DNA of 6,288 bases from Dehalococcoidia bacterium (GCA_030745285.1 JASLOV010000313.1:1-6288), one strand, 5' to 3'. Shown: positions 1 through 5,097, counted from the stretch's first letter. Made by a program: numbers and translations. The notes: a model not told the origin generated them from the letters alone.

Positions 1-2
1 CG

Positions 3-335
3 CTGCCTTACATCTTCGGCATCGGGCGCAAGACCGCAGGGGACATCCTCGCCCAGACCAACATCGAGCCCGACCGCATGGTGCGTGACCTCACGGACGA
101 CGAAGTGGTGCGACTGCGCGCCGTGATCGAGGGCAGCCACCTGGTCGAGGGTGACCTGCGGCGCGAGGTGCGACAGAACGTTCAGCGCCTGATCGAAATC
201 AACTGCTACCGCGGAGCGCGCCACCGTCGAGGACTGCCCGTGCGCGGCCAGCGCACGAAGACGAACGCCCGCACCAGGCGTGGCGCAAAGCGCGTCGTCA
301 GCGGCAACCGCAAGGCTGCCGTCCGCAAGCACTAA
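3..335 (+). CDS. rpsM: 30S ribosomal protein uS13 (S13), 3' part
   Basis: The reading frame is open from base 3 and ends at TAA 333-335, giving 110 residues. The start codon lies to the left of the window, and by family length (about 120-126 residues) roughly 10-16 N-terminal residues are missing. The visible part opens with the helix-two-turns-helix region (YIFGIG followed by a Lys), continues through VEGDLRREV, and carries the highly conserved basic segment CYRGARHRRGLPVRGQRTKT. It ends in an Arg/Lys-rich tail. uS13 sits in the head of the small subunit, where it contacts the P-site tRNA through this tail and forms bridges to the 50S subunit. It is the first visible gene of the alpha-operon order, 27 nt upstream of rpsK. 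One small oddity is Asn where Gly usually precedes CYRG. The identification is essentially certain. Confidence 0.97.
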   Translation: MPYIFGIGRKTAGDILAQTNIEPDRMVRDLTDDEVVRLRAVIEGSHLVEGDLRREVRQNVQRLIEINCYRGARHRRGLPVRGQRTKTNARTRRGAKRVVSGNRKAAVRKH

Positions 336-341
336 AACACC

Positions 342-348
342 AGGAAGG
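342..348 (+). promoter_or_regulatory. Shine-Dalgarno-like AGGAAGG upstream of rpsK
   Basis: AGGAAGG lies in the 27-nt rpsM-rpsK gap. It ends 14 nt before the rpsK ATG, which is longer than the usual 5-9 nt. A TGA in the rpsK frame at 354-356 excludes any start nearer this site, so the wide spacing is real if this is the ribosome binding site. Confidence 0.5.
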
Positions 349-362
349 GCTACTGATCGCTT

Positions 363-749
363 ATGGGCAGGTCTCGGACACGCCGCCGTCGCGAACGAAA
401 GTCGATCCCGCGCGGGCGGGCATACGTGCGTTCGACGTTCAACAACACGATCATCACGCTCACCGACCCGAACGGGAACGTGGTGTCGTGGGGCAGCGGC
501 GGCACGGCCGGGTTCACCGGCTCGCGCAAGAGCACGCCCTATGCGGCCCAGCTGGCGGCGGAGACCGCGGCCCAGCAGGCGATGGAGAACGGCATGCGCG
601 AGGTTGAGGTGCTGGTGAAGGGCCCGGGCTCCGGCCGCGAAGCCGCCATCCGCGCCCTTCAGGCCACCGGCCTGCGCATCGTCTCGATGCGTGACATCAC
701 GCCCGTACCGCACAACGGCTGCCGGGCACGCCGGCGTCCCAGGAACTAG
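363..749 (+). CDS. rpsK: 30S ribosomal protein uS11 (S11)
   Basis: This gene encodes 128 residues, the normal length for bacterial uS11 (about 127-131). The N-terminus is a basic tail (Arg-rich, residues 2-19). It is followed by the conserved core STFNNTI (24-30), TDPNGNVVSW (34-43), GFTGSRKSTPYAAQLAAE (50-67) and VKGPGSGREAAIRALQ (85-100). The C-terminal signature DITPVPHNGC (111-120) ends in a basic tail. uS11 lies on the 30S platform near the mRNA exit and the 3' end of 16S rRNA. The ATG at 363 is the only possible start, because an in-frame TGA lies at 354-356. It is in the usual place between rpsM and rpsD, and a 64-nt gap follows before rpsD. Confidence 0.98.
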   Translation: MGRSRTRRRRERKSIPRGRAYVRSTFNNTIITLTDPNGNVVSWGSGGTAGFTGSRKSTPYAAQLAAETAAQQAMENGMREVEVLVKGPGSGREAAIRALQATGLRIVSMRDITPVPHNGCRARRRPRN

Positions 750-813
750 CAGCAACGACCACCCACCAGCAGCAATCCAACAGCGCGGAAGCATCAGAGA
801 AGACCGAGGCTCA

Positions 814-1422
814 ATGGCCCGATACACCGGCCCCAAGTGTCGCAAGTGCCGCCGCTACGGCGTTTCGCTGTGCGGGAAGGCGCGCTGCGCCATCCTGCGC
901 CGCCAGGCCCCACCCGGGCCGCGCCCGCTGCGTCGCCGCAAGATTTCCGACCGCGGCCAGCAGCTGATCGAGAAGCAGAAGGTGCGCTACGCCTACGGCA
1001 TCATGGAGAAGCAGTTCCGCCGCTACTACGAGCGCGCGTCGAACCGCTCCGGCGTCACCGGCGAGGAGCTGATGAAGCTGCTCGAGCAGCGTCTCGACAA
1101 TGTCGTCTACCGCCTCGGCTTTGGCACGACCCGCAACCAGGCGCGCCAGCTGGTCACGCACGGGCTGATCGCCGTCAACGGCAAGAAGCTCAGCATCCCC
1201 AGCGCGAACGTCAAGGTCGGCTCCGAGATCGCCTTCTCTGACCGAGGCAAGCGCTCCGCGTACCACAAGATCCTGGTCGAGGAGATCGGTTCGCGCGAGG
1301 TCCCCGGGTGGCTCGAGCTGAACCGCGACACCGTGGCCGGGCGCATAGTCTCCGAACCGGGCGCCGGCGATTACGAACCGCACTTCAATCCGAACGCCGT
1401 TGTGGAGCACTACTCGCGATAG
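814..1422 (+). CDS. rpsD: 30S ribosomal protein uS4 (S4), zinc-knuckle form
   Basis: This gene encodes 202 residues, close to the family's usual 200-209. The start at ATG 814 gives the canonical MARYTGPKCR N-terminus and has GAGG at 806-809. The frame is open further upstream (an ATG at 691), but that would run back through rpsK. Four cysteines at residues 9, 12, 20 and 25 form an N-terminal knuckle of the zinc-binding (C+) type. The S4 RNA-binding domain follows at about residues 92-144, with RLDNVVYRLGF and RQLVTHGLIAVNGKKL. The protein ends in the typical EHYSR. uS4 is a primary 16S rRNA binder that nucleates assembly of the 30S body and lines the mRNA entry channel. In several bacteria it also represses its own operon by binding the mRNA, but the operon leader is outside this window. 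The knuckle is shorter than usual (see findings). Confidence 0.97.
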   Translation: MARYTGPKCRKCRRYGVSLCGKARCAILRRQAPPGPRPLRRRKISDRGQQLIEKQKVRYAYGIMEKQFRRYYERASNRSGVTGEELMKLLEQRLDNVVYRLGFGTTRNQARQLVTHGLIAVNGKKLSIPSANVKVGSEIAFSDRGKRSAYHKILVEEIGSREVPGWLELNRDTVAGRIVSEPGAGDYEPHFNPNAVVEHYSR

Positions 1423-1443
1423 AGACATACCGAAGCACGGCCC

Positions 1444-1460
1444 GCACGGGCGGCCCGTGT
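1444..1460 (+). other. Small GC-rich hairpin in the rpsD-rpoA gap
   Basis: CACGGG (1445-1450) can pair perfectly with CCCGTG (1454-1459) around a CGG loop, with a possible G-U pair added outside (1444/1460). It lies in the 83-nt gap between rpsD and rpoA, 33 nt ahead of the rpoA Shine-Dalgarno. No T-run follows it, so it does not look like a full intrinsic terminator. It could be an RNA processing or attenuation element, or chance in GC-rich DNA. Confidence 0.35.
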
Positions 1461-1492
1461 CCCTCATCGAACGGTTCAACGCAAGCGCCTGC

Positions 1493-1498
1493 GAGGAG
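1493..1498 (+). promoter_or_regulatory. Ribosome binding site GAGGAG fixing the rpoA TTG start
   Basis: GAGGAG ends 7 nt before TTG 1506-1508. The codon at 1500-1502 in the same frame is TAG, so the TTG is the first usable start in the frame. The well-spaced Shine-Dalgarno supports a non-ATG start. Confidence 0.8.
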
Positions 1499-1505
1499 AT
1501 AGTCC

Positions 1506-2633
1506 TTGGCTTCAGACCTGCTTATCCCTGAATTGAACCTGGACGTCCAGGAAGAGGACTACGCGCGCATCGTCGCCGAGCCGCTGGAGGCTGGCTTCGG
1601 CACGACCGTTGGCAACGCCCTGCGACGGGTGCTGCTGTCGTCGCTGCCCGGCGCCGCCATCACCTCCGTGCGCATCGAGGGCGTGGACCATGAGTTCTCG
1701 ACCGTCGAGCACATGCAGGAGGACGTGACGGAGTTCCTGCTGAACCTGAAGGAGGCGCGCCTGCGTGCCTTCTCCGACCGGCCGGCGCGCCTCTACCTGG
1801 AGGCCTCCGGTGCGGGCGATGTCACGGCCGGCCAGATCCAGGCGACCGCCGACTACGAGATCGTGAACCCGGACCTGCACCTCGCCTCGCTGGACCATCG
1901 CGACGCGTCACTGGTCGTCGACATCAACGTCGAGTCGGGTCGCGGCTACCTGCCCGCGACCGTCACTGAGGGCTTGCCGATCGGCGTGATCTCGGTCGAT
2001 GCGGTCTTCACCCCGGTGCGCCGCGTGAACTACCGCGTCTCCAACACCCGCGTCGGCCAGGACACGAACTTCGACCGGCTGGAGCTGGAGATCTGGACGG
2101 ACGGGTCGATCGACGGCGAAGCGGCGGCATCGATGTCCGCCGAACTGATGCGGGAGCAGCTGCTGCCGTTCTTCCGCCTTGGCCGGCCGGACGTGCCGGC
2201 CACGAATGAGCAGCCCGCCATGGCGCAGCAGCCGGCCGACGGCCACGACACGCCGATCGAGACGCTCAGCCTTTCCGTGCGGGCCTACAACTGCCTGAAA
2301 CGCTCCGGCCTGATCACGGTCGGGCTGGTGCTGGAGAAGTCCGAGGAAGAGCTGCTGGCGCTCCGCAACTTCGGCGAAAAGTCGTACGAGGAGCTGCGCG
2401 ACAAGCTGGTCGGGCAGGGCTTCCCCGTCCCCCGCATCGAGTCTCGCCGGGGCTCCACGCTGGCATCGTCGGAGCCGGTCGCGGCAGCCGTCGAGACCGC
2501 CGCGCCGGCGGCCACGGCCGAGGCGACGGACGACGACGCTGACGGCAACGATGGCGTGGGCGCGCTCGGGCAGGCGCTGATCGAGGCGCTGAAGGAAGCC
2601 GGCGAAGACCCTTCGGAACTGGTACAAGAATAG
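1506..2633 (+). CDS. rpoA: DNA-directed RNA polymerase alpha subunit
   Basis: This gene encodes 375 residues, against about 310-330 in typical bacteria (E. coli 329). It starts at TTG 1506. The N-terminal dimerisation/assembly domain (about 1-228) shows the family hallmarks GFGTTVGNALRRVLLSSLPG (30-49), the VEHMQEDVTEFLLNLK region (67-82) and the GYLPA region (147-151). The C-terminal domain (about 249-308) binds UP-element DNA and activators. It keeps the equivalents of the E. coli DNA-contact residues: Arg259 (R265), Asn262 (N268), Lys265 (K271), Gly290 (G296), Lys292 (K298) and Ser293 (S299). Beyond residue 310 is an extra tail of about 65 residues. It is rich in Ala, Thr and Pro, has an acidic cluster at 341-349 (TDDDADGND), and ends in a predicted helix at about 353-366. 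Two alpha subunits scaffold beta and beta-prime in the holoenzyme. Its place between rpsD and rplQ is canonical. Confidence 0.98.
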   Translation: MASDLLIPELNLDVQEEDYARIVAEPLEAGFGTTVGNALRRVLLSSLPGAAITSVRIEGVDHEFSTVEHMQEDVTEFLLNLKEARLRAFSDRPARLYLEASGAGDVTAGQIQATADYEIVNPDLHLASLDHRDASLVVDINVESGRGYLPATVTEGLPIGVISVDAVFTPVRRVNYRVSNTRVGQDTNFDRLELEIWTDGSIDGEAAASMSAELMREQLLPFFRLGRPDVPATNEQPAMAQQPADGHDTPIETLSLSVRAYNCLKRSGLITVGLVLEKSEEELLALRNFGEKSYEELRDKLVGQGFPVPRIESRRGSTLASSEPVAAAVETAAPAATAEATDDDADGNDGVGALGQALIEALKEAGEDPSELVQE

Positions 2634-2635
2634 CG

Positions 2636-2704
2636 GCACAGGACGAGCTGGCAGGGGAAGAGCTGGCACCGGAAGAGCTGGCACGGGATGAGCTGGCACG
2701 AGGA
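2636..2704 (+). repeat. 15-bp tandem repeat, four copies plus a partial, between rpoA and rplQ
   Basis: GAGCTGGCA recurs at 2645, 2660, 2675 and 2690, exactly every 15 nt. Each copy is followed by a variable six-base half (GGGGAA, CCGGAA, CGGGAT, CGAGGA). Bases 2636-2644 (GCACAGGAC) resemble the tail of a further, partial unit. The array fills nearly all of the 78-nt rpoA-rplQ gap. Its last unit runs into the rplQ Shine-Dalgarno (GAGGAG, 2700-2705). Because 15 is a multiple of three, no unit brings an in-frame stop. One frame reads ELAGE, ELAPE, ELARD, ELARG. Repeat expansion by slippage is the simplest origin, and a function is unknown. Confidence 0.9.
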
Positions 2705-2705
2705 G
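2700..2705 (+). promoter_or_regulatory. Ribosome binding site GAGGAG for rplQ
   Basis: GAGGAG ends 6 nt before the rplQ ATG at 2712. Five of its six bases belong to the last copy of the 15-bp repeat, so changes in that copy would alter translation initiation of rplQ. Confidence 0.75.
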
Positions 2706-2711
2706 TGACCG

Positions 2712-3062
2712 ATGCGACATCGTAAGAGCGGCCGCCGTTTTGACATGCCCACCGACCAGCGGCGGGCGATGTTTCGCAACATCACCACCGCGGTGCTTGA
2801 GCACGGGTCGGTGATGACGACCGAGGCCCGGGCCAAGGAATCGCGCCGCTTCGTGGAGCGCATGATCACGCTGGGCAAGCGCGGCACGTTGCACGCGCGG
2901 CGACAGGCGCTGGCCTTCGTCGACGACCCCGATGTCGTGCGCGTGTTGTTCGATGAGATCGCCCCGGAGTACGCGGACCGGCCGGGTGGGTACACCCGTG
3001 TGGTGAAGCTGGTGCAGCGCAAGGGCGATGCCTCTCGCATGGCGCGGCTGGAGCTCGTCTGA
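2712..3062 (+). CDS. rplQ: 50S ribosomal protein bL17 (L17)
   Basis: This gene encodes 116 residues, a normal size for the short form of bL17. The start is fixed by the invariant MRHRKSGRRF N-terminus and a GAGGAG Shine-Dalgarno. Other family marks are AMFRNITTAVLEHG (19-32), TTEARAKESRRFVERMITLGK (36-56) and the C-terminal RPGGYTRVVKL (90-100) with LELV at the end. bL17 is a bacterium-specific large-subunit protein near the peptide exit region that binds 23S rRNA. Unlike RpoA and uL13 in this window, it carries no C-terminal extension. It is the last gene of the classical alpha operon, and truA follows 16 nt after its stop. Confidence 0.98.
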   Translation: MRHRKSGRRFDMPTDQRRAMFRNITTAVLEHGSVMTTEARAKESRRFVERMITLGKRGTLHARRQALAFVDDPDVVRVLFDEIAPEYADRPGGYTRVVKLVQRKGDASRMARLELV

Positions 3063-3066
3063 GCGC

Positions 3067-3088
3067 CATGACCCGTCCATGACCCGGA
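3067..3088 (+). repeat. 11-bp tandem duplication with a mini-ORF at the truA start
   Basis: CATGACCCGTC (3067-3077) is immediately followed by CATGACCCGGA (3078-3088), nine of eleven bases identical, with the first nine in a block. The first copy supplies an ATG in another frame that encodes a four-codon mini-ORF (Met-Thr-Arg-Pro-stop, 3068-3082). Its TGA overlaps the truA ATG as ATGA. A GGAG at 3050-3053 lies 14 nt before the mini-ORF ATG, and no good Shine-Dalgarno precedes the truA ATG itself. This layout could pass ribosomes from rplQ to truA by reinitiation. Confidence 0.6.
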
Positions 3089-3918
3089 CTACGGACATTC
3101 CCCAGCCGATCTCTCAGACGAGCGTCCGGCGTCGCGTTGCGCTGCTGCTCGAATACGACGGCACCCCGTTCAGCGGCTCGCAGTCGCAACGGAGCGGGCG
3201 CACGGTCCAGGACGTGTTGGAAGCTGCCATCGTCGAGTTCACGGGCGAGCGGCAGCGGATCGCCTTCGCCGGCCGGACGGACGCCGGCGTGCACGCGCGG
3301 GGGCAGGTGGCGACGCTCGATACGTCGAGCGGACATGCCCCGGCGACGGTGATGCGTGCGCTCAACCACTACCTGCCGGAAGAGATCGTCGTACGCGCGG
3401 CCGCCGCGGTCGCAGCCGGCTTCGACCCCCGTCGCGCCGCCCGTTCGCGCCGCTACCGCTACGAGGTGGACGACGGCGGTGAGCGCGCCCCGTTGCGCCG
3501 CCATCGCGCCTGGCAGCGACGTGAGCGCCTGGATGTCGCCGCGATGGCGGAGGCCGCGGAAGCGCTGCCGCGCGGCGTGCAGGACTGGGCGGCCTTCGCC
3601 GGTCCGGTGGCCGAAGGCTACTCGACCGTGCGAGAGCTGCTGGATGTTGACGTTCGGCGCTGTACGGCTCGCTGTCTGGCGGTGACAATGGAGGCGACCG
3701 GTTTCTTGCCGCATCAGGTGCGCCGCACCGTGGGCGCGCTGGATCGGGTCGGCGCGGGGAAACTCGGCATCACCGAATTCGCGCGAATGATCGACGGGCC
3801 GCCCGCGAGCGCTGGCCCGGTTGCGCCCCCCCAGGGGCTGACGCTGATGGCGGTCGAATATCGCCCCGGCACACTGAACTGGAGCTGTGCGCACGAGGCG
3901 CAAGGCGGGACAGCATGA
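3079..3918 (+). CDS. truA: tRNA pseudouridine(38-40) synthase TruA
   Basis: This gene encodes 279 residues from ATG 3079, slightly longer than the usual 240-270. The enzyme converts uridines 38, 39 and 40 in the anticodon arm of many tRNAs to pseudouridine. The active-site motif AGRTDAGVHARGQV (64-77) contains the catalytic Asp68 and its neighbour Arg66. The nucleotide-binding RRYRYEV segment supplies the stacking Tyr in the second half. A C-terminal GFLPHQVRRTVGAL matches the family's conserved FxxHxVR region. The N-terminal YDGTPFSGSQSQ has Ser where many homologues have Trp (GWQ). ATG 3079 is preferred because 18 nt after the rplQ stop suits coupling, whereas upstream in-frame ATGs lie inside rplQ and would add a non-conserved N-terminus. 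A seven-C run at about 3826-3832 does not break the frame. The stop overlaps the rplM start (ATGA, 3915-3918). Confidence 0.95.
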   Translation: MTRTTDIPQPISQTSVRRRVALLLEYDGTPFSGSQSQRSGRTVQDVLEAAIVEFTGERQRIAFAGRTDAGVHARGQVATLDTSSGHAPATVMRALNHYLPEEIVVRAAAAVAAGFDPRRAARSRRYRYEVDDGGERAPLRRHRAWQRRERLDVAAMAEAAEALPRGVQDWAAFAGPVAEGYSTVRELLDVDVRRCTARCLAVTMEATGFLPHQVRRTVGALDRVGAGKLGITEFARMIDGPPASAGPVAPPQGLTLMAVEYRPGTLNWSCAHEAQGGTA

Positions 3919-4670
3919 CGACGAAGACCTACCGACTGAAGGCGGCGCAGATCGACCGCAGCTGGCACGTGCTCGATGCGGCCGGGCGTCCGCTGGGGCG
4001 GCTGGCCTCGGAGGCCGCCCGCCTGCTGCTGGGCAAGCACAAGCCGGACTACGAACCCCACCTGGCGATGGGCGACTTCGTCGTCGTCGTCAACGCCGCG
4101 CATGTGCGTCTCACCGGCCACAAGGCGGAACAGAAGGTGTACTACCGGCACTCCGGTTACCCTGGCGGGCTGCGCGAGCGCAGCTTTGAGAAACAGATGG
4201 AGATGGACCCGCGCCGCGTGGTCGAGAAGGCCGTGAAGGGCATGCTCCCCCACAACTCTCGCGGGCGAGAGCTCTTCCGTCGCCTCAAGGTCTATTCCGA
4301 GTCGGATCACCCGCACACCGCGCAGGTGATGGCCGGCACCGGCGCTCGCGCGCGCAAGCGCGCCGCGCAGGAGGAGGCCGCCGCGCTCACCGCCGCGAAG
4401 GCGGCGCCCGCGGTCGAGGCTGCCCCAGCAACCCCCGCAGCAACGCCCGCAGCGGCACCAGTAGCGGCGGAGACTGCCGCACCCGCCACCGAGCCTGTCG
4501 CGGCTGGCGACGACACGCCGGTGCGCACCGGTGCGCTCAGCCGCTGGCTGCGCGAAGAACTTGATCAGGAGGCAACGCGCCTGGGCATCGAGATCGAGCC
4601 CGACTGGAAGAAGGGCGACGTGGTCGCCGCCATCGAAGCACACCGCGCCAGCGCTGAGGGAGACGGGTAG
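3915..4670 (+). CDS. rplM: 50S ribosomal protein uL13 (L13) with long C-terminal extension
   Basis: This gene encodes 251 residues, about 100-110 more than the usual 140-150. The uL13 body occupies residues 1 to about 140. It shows SWHVLDAAGRPLGRLASEAA (16-35), LLGKHKPDYEPH (38-49), GDFVVVVNA (53-61), the family signature VKGMLPHNSRGR (107-118) and LKVYSESDHPHTAQ (124-137). uL13 is an early-assembling 23S rRNA binder on the 50S solvent side. After a basic stretch (143-149) comes an Ala/Pro/Thr/Glu-rich, presumably disordered linker (about 150-203). A short module at about 205-245 then follows, with two helices around LGIEIEPDWKKGDVVAAI. This resembles SAP, HeH/LEM or Rho-N type nucleic-acid-binding folds by pattern only. 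The start overlaps the truA stop, with AAGGCGGGA at 3902-3910 as the likely ribosome binding site. The frame stays open with normal codon use through the extension. Confidence 0.96.
   Translation: MTTKTYRLKAAQIDRSWHVLDAAGRPLGRLASEAARLLLGKHKPDYEPHLAMGDFVVVVNAAHVRLTGHKAEQKVYYRHSGYPGGLRERSFEKQMEMDPRRVVEKAVKGMLPHNSRGRELFRRLKVYSESDHPHTAQVMAGTGARARKRAAQEEAAALTAAKAAPAVEAAPATPAATPAAAPVAAETAAPATEPVAAGDDTPVRTGALSRWLREELDQEATRLGIEIEPDWKKGDVVAAIEAHRASAEGDG
4362..4649 (+). other. Appended region of uL13: low-complexity linker plus putative SAP/HeH/Rho-N-like module
   Basis: Within rplM, residues 150-203 (4362-4523) are mostly Ala, Pro, Thr and Glu, with near-repeats such as PATPAATPAAAP. Residues 205-245 (4527-4649) regain a globular look. 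Helix one holds LSRWLREELDQEATRLGI. A short turn with EPDW follows, then helix two with KKGDVVAAIEAH. The spacing of a hydrophobic helix, a Gly-Ile-Glu turn, and then Lys-Gly with a Val-Val-Ala-Ala-Ile helix is what SAP, HeH/LEM and Rho-N domains show. The assignment is by eye, so the fold is an inference. Confidence 0.5.
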
Positions 4671-4673
4671 CCG

Positions 4674-5069
4674 ATGACTCAGGAGCACTACTACTTCGGT
4701 TTGGGCCGGCGCAAGTCGGCGGTCGCTCGCGTGCGGCTCTACCCCGGCAACGGCACCGTCGTCGTCAACGGCAAGCCGCTGGACGAGGTGATCACGCGGG
4801 CCTCTTCGCGTCAGGACGTGCTGCGCCCCTTCGTCGCCACCGACACCGCCTCGCGCTTCAACGTGCAGGTGGTCGTCAAGGGTGGGGGCATCGAGGGCTG
4901 GGCCGGCGCGATCCGCTTCGGCATCGCCCGTGCGCTCGTCACCGCCGCCGACGGCTACCGCCGCCCGCTGCGCTCCGAAGGGCTGCTCACCCGGGACGCC
5001 CGCGTGAAGGAGCGCAAGAAGCCGGGTCTGAAGCGTGCACGCAAGGCTCCGCAGTACACGAAGCGATAG
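4674..5069 (+). CDS. rpsI: 30S ribosomal protein uS9 (S9)
   Basis: This gene encodes 131 residues, the normal size of bacterial uS9. It starts with YYFGLGRRKSAVARVRLYPG (6-25), followed by VNGKPLDE (31-38) and the signature region VKGGGIEGWAGAIRFGIARA (68-87). A basic C-terminal tail (110-131) ends in YTKR. In known ribosomes the terminal Arg of uS9 contacts the anticodon stem-loop of the P-site tRNA, and it is kept here (Arg131). The signature has Trp76 where Gln is nearly invariant, and Phe82 where His is common (see findings). ATG 4674 lies 3 nt after the rplM stop, with GAGGGAG at 4656-4662 as the Shine-Dalgarno. The rplM-rpsI pair is one of the most conserved in bacteria. It is the last + strand gene of the cluster. 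Confidence 0.98.
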   Translation: MTQEHYYFGLGRRKSAVARVRLYPGNGTVVVNGKPLDEVITRASSRQDVLRPFVATDTASRFNVQVVVKGGGIEGWAGAIRFGIARALVTAADGYRRPLRSEGLLTRDARVKERKKPGLKRARKAPQYTKR

Positions 5070-5097
5070 CACGAACCACTCGCAGCAAGCTCAACAA

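Noticed and set aside
691..813. Upstream ATG giving a longer uS4
   Set aside because: The added 41 residues overlap rpsK and have no family similarity. The canonical MARYTGP start is at 814.
3028..3078. Earlier in-frame ATG for truA inside rplQ
   Set aside because: It would add 17 non-conserved residues read in a shadow frame of rplQ. ATG 3079 after the rplQ stop fits coupling better.
1908..3098. Long - strand open frame of 396 codons across rpoA and rplQ
   Set aside because: It is antisense to two certain genes. The Arg/His/Val-rich composition is typical of reverse-frame reading in GC-rich DNA, and no domain is recognisable.
3826..3832. Run of seven C in truA as a possible frameshift site
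   Set aside because: The reading frame continues through it into the expected conserved C-terminus, so there is no sign of a shift.
3714..5072. Long - strand open frame of 452 codons across truA, rplM and rpsI
   Set aside because: It covers three confidently identified + strand genes and has low-complexity shadow composition, with no plausible start context.
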